8,022 nucleotides of DNA from an uncultured Flavobacteriales bacterium (GCA_946479985.1 CAMLIF010000146.1:1-8022); one strand, 5' to 3'. Shown: positions 1-5,398, counted from the stretch's first letter. Notes: generated from the letters alone by a model not told the origin. A program made the numbers and translations.

Positions 1-79
1 GAAGGTAGGTAAAGGAAATGGTGATCCACCGTTTTTTGGGATAGATTGTGATCAGCCTGTGGCCGGGTCGAAGTACTAA
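1..79 (+). CDS. C-terminal end of an unidentified protein (partial, cut by window start)
   Basis: Reading from base 2 gives 25 uninterrupted codons ending in TAA at 77-79. The visible tail ends FFGIDCDQPVAGSKY. The frame is open to the window edge, its composition looks coding (Gly/Asp/Pro rich, one Cys), and the other two forward frames hit stops early. Too little is left to assign a family. The stop is followed by about 70 non-coding bases and then the promoter of the next small gene, which fits a gene end on the + strand. It could also be chance, since 25 codons is short. Confidence 0.5.
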   Translation, partial: KVGKGNGDPPFFGIDCDQPVAGSKY

Positions 80-139
80 ACTCCAAAACCAACTTTATTC
101 AACGCTTAAAACATAAGATCATTATTCCACAACGAATCC

Positions 140-147
140 TAACTTTG
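140..147 (+). promoter_or_regulatory. Bacteroidota -7 box, leaderless start
   Basis: TAACTTTG matches the Bacteroidota primary-sigma -7 consensus TAnnTTTG exactly. The GTG at 152 begins four bases after the box, about where transcription should start, so the mRNA would have no leader. No good TTTG/TTG -33 element is seen 19-21 bases upstream. The same layout, TAACTTTG-CRAC-RTG, occurs at recR (4601-4613, - strand). Confidence 0.6.
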
Positions 148-151
148 CAAC

Positions 152-313
152 GTGGCGAAACAGAAAAATACGGAGAACAAAAAACTTCATTCCAAATTAA
201 TGGGGCAGAAGAAGAATAGTAAACAGGCAACGAAAGAGTTGAATAAACAACGACTTCGGGAATTGAATCAGTTAGCAAGTAAGCTCCGAAAGGACGATAA
301 GAGTGAGTCTTAA
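152..313 (+). CDS. Small very basic protein of unknown function (53 aa)
   Basis: A GTG-initiated frame of 53 codons ends in TAA at 311-313. The product carries 13 Lys and 3 Arg against 6 acidic residues. It has no hydrophobic segment and is probably cytosolic, largely helical (Leu/Lys/Gln/Glu-rich around residues 26-47) and possibly nucleic-acid or ribosome associated; that role is only an inference from charge. The GTG start was chosen because a perfect -7 box ends four bases upstream. An in-frame ATG at codon 17 (200-202) is the alternative but would discard the promoter-proximal third. No Shine-Dalgarno site is visible. The gene stands alone between the partial gene at the left edge and the esterase gene, with a weak hairpin/T-run just after the stop. 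I do not recognise a named family. Confidence 0.65.
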   Translation: MAKQKNTENKKLHSKLMGQKKNSKQATKELNKQRLRELNQLASKLRKDDKSES

Positions 314-315
314 TT

Positions 316-336
316 CAGAATTCTACTTCTGTTTTT
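316..336 (+). terminator. Weak intrinsic terminator candidate after the small basic gene
   Basis: CAGAA (316-320) pairs with TTCTG (327-331) around a six-base loop and is followed at once by five T and then ATT. The position, three bases after the stop codon, fits a terminator. The stem is only five pairs, so it may be weak or fortuitous. Confidence 0.4.
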
Positions 337-394
337 ATTCCTGAGGCGGAAGAGGTGAGAAGGGAAGCGCTCCGATTAATTTCCGGAACGCTGA

Positions 395-427
395 TTTGTC
401 TTATATCAGATATTCTTGTTACTATTG
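395..427 (+). promoter_or_regulatory. Candidate promoter of the secreted hydrolase gene
   Basis: TTTG at 395-398, a 21-base spacer and TACTATTG at 420-427 differ from the Bacteroidota pattern TTTG-N19-21-TAnnTTTG by one base in the -7 box. A start near 433 would leave a leader of about 34 bases before the ATG at 467. Confidence 0.4.
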
Positions 428-466
428 AAATAGTGTAATTCTCATCAAATAAGAAACAACTTGAAT

Positions 467-1339
467 ATGAAAAAGATAACGTTGCTCGTAACATTAACTT
501 TCTTAACACTAGTCACTTTTGCGCAGAAAAGTAAAGCCAAACAGACAGTAGAACCAGCAGCCAAACCCTTTGTTTTAGGTGTGATCGAAGAGATCCAGTC
601 AAAAGAACTTGCTGAAAAGAGAACGCTGAACATCTACCTTCCGGAAGGCTACAATCAAAACGATTCGATAAAGTATCCGGTAATTTACCTGCTCGATGGT
701 TCGGCAAATGAAGATTTTATACATATCGCCGGGCTTGTTCAGTTCTATAATTTTGAATGGATCAATCAGCTGCCGAAATCTATTGTTGTTGGTATTGCAA
801 ATGTTGACCGGCAAAGAGATTTCACCTTTGCGAGTGAGATCAAAGCTACAATACCAACTCCAACCGCCGGCCATTCGGATAAATTCATCTCATTCATTGA
901 AAAAGAGCTGCAGCCGTTTATTGAATCGAAGTATCACGGTAATACCGACAAAACAATTATCGGGCAATCGTTAGGTGGATTGCTTGCAACGGAAGTGTTA
1001 TTGAAGAAACCGGAACTGTTTAACAAATACATCATTATCAGCCCGAGTTTGTGGTGGGACAACGGTTCGTTATTGGCACTGAATTCAACAATACTCACAG
1101 AGAGCTTTACGCAGCAAACCGACATTTATATTGCTGTTGGAAAAGAAGGGCTAACACCAACAGAAATCCCGCGTGTAATGGAAGTAGACGCTAATTTATT
1201 GGCAGAAAGACTGAAGGAAACAAAAAGCTCTCGTGTAAATGTGTTTTTCGACTATTTACCGCTTGAAAATCACGCCACCATCATGCACAAAGCAGTTATG
1301 AATTCGTTTGATTTTTTATATCCTGTGGTGGAGCATTAG
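467..1339 (+). CDS. Secreted alpha/beta-hydrolase of the esterase D / siderophore-esterase-like family
   Basis: The 290-residue product begins with a signal peptide (Lys-Lys, hydrophobic residues 4-18, probable cleavage TFA|Q after residue 19), so it should act in the periplasm or outside the cell. The rest fits the putative esterase family (Pfam Esterase, COG2819-type predicted hydrolases, the group containing IroE/BesA siderophore esterases). LNIYLPEGY is near residue 55, VIYLLDG near 72-78, the nucleophile elbow GQSLGG at 166-171 (Ser168), the ISPSLWWD strand end near 191-198 and the late histidine in ENHAT (His269). GKE near 225-227 may hold the acidic partner. The ATG at 467 was preferred over an in-frame TTG six bases upstream because it puts the lysines of the signal peptide at the N-terminus. 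The substrate cannot be read from sequence; no siderophore or TonB-dependent receptor gene lies nearby. Confidence 0.82.
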   Translation: MKKITLLVTLTFLTLVTFAQKSKAKQTVEPAAKPFVLGVIEEIQSKELAEKRTLNIYLPEGYNQNDSIKYPVIYLLDGSANEDFIHIAGLVQFYNFEWINQLPKSIVVGIANVDRQRDFTFASEIKATIPTPTAGHSDKFISFIEKELQPFIESKYHGNTDKTIIGQSLGGLLATEVLLKKPELFNKYIIISPSLWWDNGSLLALNSTILTESFTQQTDIYIAVGKEGLTPTEIPRVMEVDANLLAERLKETKSSRVNVFFDYLPLENHATIMHKAVMNSFDFLYPVVEH

Positions 1340-1622
1340 AGCTGCTTGAAGCCGGAATAATAATCGTATTCTGGAAATCGTATTGAGCTTCCTCCTTTGT
1401 GGAGAGCCCGTCCCGACAATTTGGGAAGCCAATTCCGAACGTTTACCAATTATTTCTCGGCGCTTATAAATTCTTTTAAGAATTACTGTTTTCGTTCGAA
1501 TACAACTACAAATCACAGAATGAATCACTTACCCTGCGAAATGAGCCAACAGTGCCTTCCCTGTGCGTTATCGAATGACACAGAACGCGTTTCGAACCAA
1601 AAAATCATCGAATCTTAATGTC
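1340..1622. other. Intergenic stretch without a convincing gene
   Basis: These 283 bases separate two + strand genes for secreted proteins. The open frames here have no promoter, no family resemblance and odd composition (Cys and Arg rich), and they run on both strands over the same bases. The only local structure seen is an AATTCTT-TT-AAGAATT inverted repeat at 1469-1484, whose two-base centre is too short for an RNA hairpin loop but would suit a dimeric protein site. No clear terminator follows the hydrolase stop. Confidence 0.5.
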
Positions 1623-1630
1623 TACTTTTG
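1623..1630 (+). promoter_or_regulatory. -7 box that fixes the start of the following secreted-protein gene
   Basis: TACTTTTG matches TAnnTTTG exactly. Transcription should start near 1636, leaving an A-rich leader of about 13 bases before the ATG at 1649. A possible upstream TTG start at 1628 lies inside this box and so cannot be in the mRNA. No convincing -33 element was found. Confidence 0.55.
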
Positions 1631-1648
1631 CAGAAAAAATATACCAAA

Positions 1649-2608
1649 ATGATCAGAACAAAACTATTTCAAATGGTACTTATAGGTGCCACAGCGTTGG
1701 TTTCTACTGCCGTAAATGCGCAATTTAAATTCTCGAAAGTAAACGTTGCTGATGGAGTAAAAACAGCAGTTAAGTCTGGCGACAAAGTGAACATGAATTT
1801 GAATGCGGCCGGGAACGTAGAACAAAATTTCGTTGTAGATATTGATATCGCAGCATTTCTGAAAGCTTATAAATATGACGTTGTAACTGTTACTTACGAA
1901 AGAGATGACAGAGTTTCTTATCAGTATGATCATGAATTTGCCTCGATGTTAAATACTAAGAAGTATGCAGGTAAAGGGATTGTTCCTGTTTATGCATACG
2001 ACACAAAGAAGTTCAAAGAAACAGATTACAGAGTTCTTGCTAAGGACAATATTACCTATGAAGGGCCAACGCCGATTGTCCGCAAGATCGCAGTTTACGG
2101 TAGATACATTACAGGTGAAGAATGGTACTTCGACGAAAACGAAAAATACCAGGAAAGAAACAAATACTCTGAAGGTGAATTATTGGGTTATATAGAAATT
2201 GTTACTGTATACAATAAAGTTCAACTCGATGAATACAACGCGAAAGAAGGAAAGGCAAAATATGATCGCGCATTAAGCTCTATCGAATCCATGCAATATG
2301 ACTTTAAACGAAATGTGTTATCAAACATCAACCAGTATGTTGCTCCTGTAGTTGAAACTCCAATTTACTTGTCACTTGCAGATGGTTTTACTGAAGTTTG
2401 GGACTGGAGAGTAAAAACAGTTAATGCAGGAATGTCTACAGACAACATTGAGGCGTCTATTGCTTCAGTAGAAGCTTTGAGAGCAGATTACAACTTAATG
2501 ATAGCCGTTTCAGAGAAAGATAAATCGATCCTGAAAACAATGAATAAAGAAATTAAAACAAAAACAACTCCTGAGGATAAGTGGAGTTATATTCAATCGA
2601 ATAAGTAA
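1649..2608 (+). CDS. Secreted protein of unknown function (319 aa)
   Basis: A clear signal peptide opens the protein: Arg3/Lys5, a hydrophobic core at about 9-22, and cleavage VNA|Q after residue 24. The mature part has no further membrane segment. It is rich in Lys, Tyr, Asp and Glu, starts with a beta-rich section (FVVDIDIAAF near 61-70, VVTVTYERDD near 76-85), and ends in a more helical part (about 260-315). There is no lipobox cysteine, no C-terminal sorting-domain signature and no recognisable catalytic motif. It is probably a soluble periplasmic or exported protein; I do not recognise the family. The start follows the promoter two dozen bases upstream; the spacing gives a short, A-rich leader without Shine-Dalgarno, normal for Bacteroidota. 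It ends at a strong intrinsic terminator, so it is probably transcribed alone. Confidence 0.8.
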   Translation: MIRTKLFQMVLIGATALVSTAVNAQFKFSKVNVADGVKTAVKSGDKVNMNLNAAGNVEQNFVVDIDIAAFLKAYKYDVVTVTYERDDRVSYQYDHEFASMLNTKKYAGKGIVPVYAYDTKKFKETDYRVLAKDNITYEGPTPIVRKIAVYGRYITGEEWYFDENEKYQERNKYSEGELLGYIEIVTVYNKVQLDEYNAKEGKAKYDRALSSIESMQYDFKRNVLSNINQYVAPVVETPIYLSLADGFTEVWDWRVKTVNAGMSTDNIEASIASVEALRADYNLMIAVSEKDKSILKTMNKEIKTKTTPEDKWSYIQSNK

Positions 2609-2629
2609 AAACTTTTCACCCATTGAATG

Positions 2630-2659
2630 ATGCCCTTCAGAAAACCGGAGGGCATTTTT
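2630..2659 (+). terminator. Intrinsic terminator of the secreted-protein gene
   Basis: ATGCCCT (2630-2636) pairs with AGGGCAT (2649-2655). A U-G and a C-G pair can extend the stem to nine pairs around an A-rich loop. Five T follow the stem on the + strand (2655-2659). It lies 21 bases after the stop codon. Confidence 0.85.
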
Positions 2660-2662
2660 GTG

Positions 2663-2704
2663 TTTTGTAGTAGAGATAAGTCGCGACTTACCCCTACTAC
2701 AAAA
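2663..2704. repeat. 42-bp palindromic REP-like element
   Basis: TTTTGTAGTAG at 2663-2673 is the exact complement of CTACTACAAAA at 2694-2704. The core TAAGTCGCGACTTA at 2677-2690 is a perfect 14-bp palindrome. Only the AGA/CCC triplets between them do not fully pair, so 36 of 42 positions are symmetric about 2683/2684. A GTAG foot followed by an imperfect palindrome is the known layout of REP elements mobilised by RAYT (TnpA-REP) transposases, and location between convergent genes is typical. Only one copy is in this window and no RAYT gene is present, so the family assignment is inferred. It could also act as an extra bidirectional terminator. Confidence 0.6.
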
Positions 2705-2737
2705 AAAAATCCTTTTCTGCCGCAGCGGAAAAGGATT
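2701..2737 (-). terminator. Intrinsic terminator of the RRM-protein gene (possibly bidirectional)
   Basis: The arms 2708-2720 and 2725-2737 form a stem of 13 pairs (one G-U) around a four-base CGCA loop. On the - strand the stem is followed by a run of nine T (A at 2701-2709 on the + strand), the hallmark of intrinsic termination, 18 bases after the stop codon at 2756. On the + strand it is followed by a looser T-rich stretch (2741-2757), so it may also back up the terminator at 2630. Confidence 0.85.
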
Positions 2738-2755
2738 CATATTTTTCAATCTTTT

Positions 2756-3433
2756 TTAATCTTCTTCAGATTCTTCTTCGTCGTCTTCCCATTCGTCATC
2801 ATCGTCGTAGTCCTCATCAGAGTCCTCGTCGCTGTTCACCAGGTATTTACGATAGTCTTCGTCTTCTTCGTCTTCTTCGTTTCTTCCGAACAGATCTAAC
2901 TCTTCATCAGACAGATCATCGTCGTTCAGGTATTGATTGTCTTTACCGCTTTTGCGATAAGCTTCCATTTTAGGTTTCTTCGGGGCATCTTTACTAACAC
3001 TTGGTGCTTTCGGAGCTTCCTTTTTGCGTTCCACCTTCATTGGATTGATTACATCATCCGGATTCACAACCGGTCTTGGGGGACGGTCGTCAGATTTTTT
3101 GAAATCACTTCTGAAATCCGAAGAGCGGTTATCGTCTCTCGGTTTGAAATCTGGTCTGGGAGGTCTGTCGCCCTGTGGCTTGGAAGCTCCCCGGTCGTCT
3201 GCCTTTTTCACGGCAATTGGACGGCCATTCACTTCAGAATCATCCAAAGCCTCTATGGCAGCCTCAGCTTCCGCTTCATTCGGCATTTCAACAAACGCAA
3301 ACCCTCTTGGTTTGCCAGTTTCACGATCTTTTGCAATCGTAACGCGATTCACACGTCCATGTGCTTCAAAAAGCGATTTCAACTGATCGTCTGTCGTGTT
3401 GAAGTCAAGTTTTGCAACAAAAATACTCGTCAT
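2756..3433 (-). CDS. RRM RNA-binding protein with disordered linker and long acidic C-terminal tail
   Basis: The 225-residue product opens with a complete RNA recognition motif (about 1-78): RNP2 IFVAKL at 4-9 and RNP1 RGFAFVEM at 43-50, with the aromatic residues used for stacking on RNA. Single-RRM proteins of 80-130 residues are common in Bacteroidota and cyanobacteria, often cold induced. Here the RRM is followed by a linker (79-165) rich in Lys, Arg, Pro and Asp, with DRPPRP twice (89-94, 116-121). The tail (about 170-225) is almost entirely Asp/Glu with a few Ser and aromatics. The tail is probably disordered and could compete with RNA for the RRM or recruit partners; that is inference. 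The low-complexity GA-rich codon runs are read cleanly to the stop, so this is not a frameshift product. It is transcribed alone, between its own promoter and a strong terminator. Confidence 0.85.
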   Translation of the reverse strand: MTSIFVAKLDFNTTDDQLKSLFEAHGRVNRVTIAKDRETGKPRGFAFVEMPNEAEAEAAIEALDDSEVNGRPIAVKKADDRGASKPQGDRPPRPDFKPRDDNRSSDFRSDFKKSDDRPPRPVVNPDDVINPMKVERKKEAPKAPSVSKDAPKKPKMEAYRKSGKDNQYLNDDDLSDEELDLFGRNEEDEEDEDYRKYLVNSDEDSDEDYDDDDEWEDDEEESEED

Positions 3434-3449
3434 TTTCTTATTTAAATAC

Positions 3450-3461
3450 GGGTGCTAACCC
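3450..3461 (-). promoter_or_regulatory. Small hairpin in the leader of the RRM-protein gene
   Basis: GGGT (3450-3453) and ACCC (3458-3461) can pair around a four-base loop, 16 bases upstream of the ATG on the - strand, followed by AT-rich sequence up to the start. Leaders of RNA-binding and cold-responsive proteins often fold near the start codon; whether this four-pair hairpin matters is a guess. Confidence 0.25.
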
Positions 3462-3485
3462 TTTTGTAATTACGGATTAACGAAT

Positions 3486-3516
3486 CGAAGATAGGGATTT
3501 TTTAAAGCTAACCAAG
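3486..3516 (-). promoter_or_regulatory. Candidate promoter of the RRM-protein gene
   Basis: On the - strand CTTG (3516-3513), a 19-base spacer and TATCTTCG (3493-3486) fit TTTG-N19-TAnnTTTG with one mismatch in each element. A start near 3480 would leave a leader of about 45 bases. Confidence 0.45.
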
Positions 3517-3545
3517 AAAAAGTAAAAAAAAGTGTTCATTCTAAT

Positions 3546-3992
3546 TTACTTCTGCTTCAATAAATCACGGATTTCCGTCAGCAATATCTCTTCATTCGTA
3601 GGAACAGGAGGGGCTGCAATAACTTCCTCTGCTTCTTTTTTCTTTCTGAAAGTAGTGGCCTTATTCATGATGCGAATCATCATAAAAACAGAAAAAGCAA
3701 TTATCAGAAACTCGAAAATCATTTGAATAAAGTTCCCATAGTTTAAAGTTACTGCCGGAATCTCAGCAATTTCTTTTGCACCTTCCATGTGTTTCGGAAT
3801 TGCATCCTTAATAGTAAATGATAAATCTGAAAACTTCACACCGCCAATCAAAACTCCGATCGGAGGAAGAATAATGTCTACAACCAGTGAATTGACAATT
3901 TTTCCGAATGCTCCACCGATAATTACACCGACAGCAAGATCTACTACATTTCCTTTTAAAGCAAAAGCCTTAAATTCATCCATCATTCCCAT
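3546..3992 (-). CDS. mscL: Large-conductance mechanosensitive channel MscL
   Basis: The 148-residue protein is a clear MscL. The amphipathic N-terminus ([12 protein letters not shown], 5-16) leads into TM1 with the pore-lining [15 protein letters not shown] (19-33), continuing through the conserved [10 protein letters not shown] region. A periplasmic loop is followed by TM2 ([23 protein letters not shown], about 88-110) and the conserved C-terminal bundle helix [12 protein letters not shown]. It forms a pentameric inner-membrane emergency valve that opens on hypo-osmotic shock. The periplasmic loop ([18 protein letters not shown]) is longer than in the E. coli protein (136 aa in total). The start at 3992 lies three bases after the recR stop; Met3 or Met4 are equally possible starts. 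It is almost certainly co-transcribed with recR and has no promoter of its own that I can see. Confidence 0.97.
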   Translation of the reverse strand: MGMMDEFKAFALKGNVVDLAVGVIIGGAFGKIVNSLVVDIILPPIGVLIGGVKFSDLSFTIKDAIPKHMEGAKEIAEIPAVTLNYGNFIQMIFEFLIIAFSVFMMIRIMNKATTFRKKKEAEEVIAAPPVPTNEEILLTEIRDLLKQK

Positions 3993-3995
3993 AAG

Positions 3996-4601
3996 CTACA
4001 TTTTATATGTTACACGTTGTTGTATGGAGCGCGATAAAGTAACTTCATCTGCATAGTGTAATTCACTTCCAACAGAAATTCCGCGGGATAAAGTTGTGAT
4101 CTCGACATCAAACGCCGAACATTTCTTATACAGGTAGAAGTTTGTTGTATCACCTTCCATGGTTGGACTTAAAGCTAATATAATTTCATCAATTTCACCA
4201 GATTCACATTTTGTCAGGAGTGAATCAATGAATAAATCGTCCGGCCCAATTCCATCCATCGGCGAGATAATTCCGCCCAAAACATGGTAAATCCCCGTGT
4301 AACACCCGGTTGCTTCTATGGCCATTACATCGCGTACATCTTCCACTACACAAACCGATCTTCTGTTTCGCTGAGGATTAGAACAAATAGTACATGTTTC
4401 CTGGTCCGAAATATTGTTGCACTCTATACAGGTCCTGATTTTATCCTTTAATTGTAAAACAACTTCGGCAAACCGTTCTAATTCTTTCTTGTCGCGTTTA
4501 AGTAATTGCAAAACCAGGCGCAGTGCGGTTCTTTTACCAATTCCCGGAAGCGAACCAAATTGCTCCACGGCATCTTCTAAATAACGAGATGGAATATTCA
4601 T
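3996..4601 (-). CDS. recR: Recombination mediator protein RecR
   Basis: The 201-residue product has the full RecR layout: a helix-hairpin-helix DNA-binding element (GSLPGIGKRTA, 16-26), a four-cysteine zinc finger (Cys58, Cys61, Cys70, Cys73), a Toprim domain (starting CVVEDVRDVMAIE at 84-96, then SPTMEGDTT at 145-153) and the C-terminal GISVGSELHYADEVTL section. With RecO (and RecF) it loads RecA onto SSB-coated gaps in daughter-strand repair. Length is normal (about 200). The ATG at 4601 is supported by a perfect -7 box ending four bases upstream, so the message should be leaderless. mscL follows after three bases, in the same operon. The pairing of recombination repair with an osmotic valve is probably transcriptional convenience rather than a shared pathway. 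Confidence 0.97.
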   Translation of the reverse strand: MNIPSRYLEDAVEQFGSLPGIGKRTALRLVLQLLKRDKKELERFAEVVLQLKDKIRTCIECNNISDQETCTICSNPQRNRRSVCVVEDVRDVMAIEATGCYTGIYHVLGGIISPMDGIGPDDLFIDSLLTKCESGEIDEIILALSPTMEGDTTNFYLYKKCSAFDVEITTLSRGISVGSELHYADEVTLSRSIQQRVTYKM

Positions 4602-4605
4602 GTCG

Positions 4606-4613
4606 CAAAGTTA
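4606..4613 (-). promoter_or_regulatory. Bacteroidota -7 box of the recR-mscL operon, leaderless start
   Basis: On the - strand TAACTTTG is followed by CGAC and then the recR ATG, so transcription should begin at or within a base or two of the start codon. No clear -33 TTTG is found at 19-21 bases. Apart from one base in the gap and the first base of the start codon, this copies the arrangement at 140-154. Confidence 0.65.
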
Positions 4614-4646
4614 CGAGTTTTATGGTGTTGGGCGGTACGTTCCAGG

Positions 4647-4663
4647 TGACTGAATATTAGTCA
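4647..4663. promoter_or_regulatory. Inverted repeat between the divergent recR and membrane-protein promoters
   Basis: TGACT (4647-4651) and AGTCA (4659-4663) flank an AT-rich centre. The site sits between the two divergent promoters, upstream of both, where an activator or repressor could reach them. This is suggestive position only; a five-base arm is weak. Confidence 0.25.
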
Positions 4664-4698
4664 ATAGCCGCTTGTTGCCTGATATTCGTTGCCCGAAA

Positions 4699-4730
4699 TT
4701 TGCGTAATCTCCAATGAAGCCTTACTTTTG
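4699..4730 (+). promoter_or_regulatory. Promoter of the membrane protein-smpB operon, leaderless start
   Basis: TTTG at 4699-4702, a 20-base spacer and TACTTTTG at 4723-4730 match the Bacteroidota promoter TTTG-N19-21-TAnnTTTG exactly. The GTG start at 4736 lies five bases after the -7 box, so the mRNA should have no leader. This is the best promoter in the window. Confidence 0.75.
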
Positions 4731-4735
4731 CCGCC

Positions 4736-5398
4736 GTGGAAATCATTAAATATTCTTTTTTAGGTTTGGATTTACAGGAGCCAATGGCACTTGTAACAAA
4801 TGGGTTGATAGCTCTTTTCAGCTTTTGGGCTTACAGATCCCTTAAACATGATAAAACCAAAAACCCGTACTGGAAGCTCTTTTATCTCTTCTTAGGGGTG
4901 TCTAGTGCATTGGGGGCGCTGGGGCATACTTTCTATGGTTATTTCGGTATTCCCGGGAAAATGCCGAGCTGGACTATTGCCACACTGGGGAATATTTGTT
5001 CTGCACTTGCAATTTTGATGTACAATCAGAAAATAGAATTCAAAAATCCATGGGTGATCTTTGTTATTGCAAAAAGTGTAGTGTTTCTTTCACTGGCCCT
5101 GATTACTTATAAATTTACCTTTATTGCCTGTGATGCAATAGTATCTTACCTTGTGTTTACCGGGTTCTACGCCGGCTATCTCAAGCAAAAAGGAATTCGC
5201 GAAATGAAATTCATGATTCTCGGGGTATTGATCATGCTGCCTTCGGCTTTTGTTTTTCTTTTTAAATGGAGTCCTTTCCTGTGGCTTAATAAAGACGACA
5301 TCAGTCACCTGCTTATTGTATTCGGTGTGGCATGTTTTTACATCGGAGCGAAGAAGTTACAGTCGAATAAACTAAGTTTGTACGACTATGTCCAGTAA
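4736..5398 (+). CDS. Seven-helix integral membrane protein of unknown function, upstream of smpB
   Basis: The 220-residue product has about seven membrane segments (near 17-34, 46-66, 78-96, 105-123, 126-147, 157-176 and 188-205). Conserved-looking polar residues sit within or at the ends of helices: GHTFYGYFG at 63-71, Asp133 in the fifth helix, and DISHLLIVFGVACFYIGA at 188-205. The His-x3-Phe-Gly-x4-Tyr pattern in the last helix recalls the CREST superfamily (alkaline ceramidases, Per1, PAQR), seven-helix proteins with a His/Asp metal site; this is an inference, not a recognised hit. The GTG start is preferred because a perfect promoter ends five bases upstream. An in-frame ATG at 4784 with an AGGAG only three bases before it is less likely. 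The last 11 bases overlap the smpB start, so the two genes are translationally coupled. Confidence 0.8.
   Translation: MEIIKYSFLGLDLQEPMALVTNGLIALFSFWAYRSLKHDKTKNPYWKLFYLFLGVSSALGALGHTFYGYFGIPGKMPSWTIATLGNICSALAILMYNQKIEFKNPWVIFVIAKSVVFLSLALITYKFTFIACDAIVSYLVFTGFYAGYLKQKGIREMKFMILGVLIMLPSAFVFLFKWSPFLWLNKDDISHLLIVFGVACFYIGAKKLQSNKLSLYDYVQ

Noticed and set aside
461..466. TTG start six bases before the hydrolase ATG
   Set aside because: The ATG gives a standard signal peptide N-terminus, and there is no evidence for TTG use here.
1488..1505. TTCGAAT resembling a tRNA T-loop
   Set aside because: The flanking bases do not pair as a T-stem, and no acceptor stem, D-arm or anticodon arm can be placed.
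1397..1618. Open frame of 73 codons in the gap between the two secreted-protein genes
   Set aside because: No promoter or family resemblance, Cys/Arg/Ser-rich shadow-like composition, and an overlapping open frame on the other strand.
2627..2899. + strand open frame across the hairpin region
   Set aside because: It runs through two terminators and the REP-like palindrome and then antisense to the acidic tail; the hydrophobic product is an artefact of that tail.
2760..2900. Repetitive CTTCTTCG-type tract that looks like a simple repeat
   Set aside because: It is the coding sequence for the acidic tail (GAA/GAC/GAT codons on the - strand) and is irregular, not a tandem repeat.
2933..3445. Long + strand frames opposite the RRM gene (also 3024-3386)
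   Set aside because: They are antisense to a clear RRM coding sequence with RNP1 and RNP2. Their length is explained by the biased codons of the opposite strand.
4674..4693. Two GTTGCC direct repeats 14 bases apart upstream of the seven-helix protein gene
   Set aside because: Six-base repeats at this distance are expected by chance; there is no additional support.
4776..4786. AGGAG before an in-frame ATG in the seven-helix protein gene
   Set aside because: The spacing of three bases is too short, Shine-Dalgarno use is rare in Bacteroidota, and the GTG at 4736 sits at a consensus promoter.
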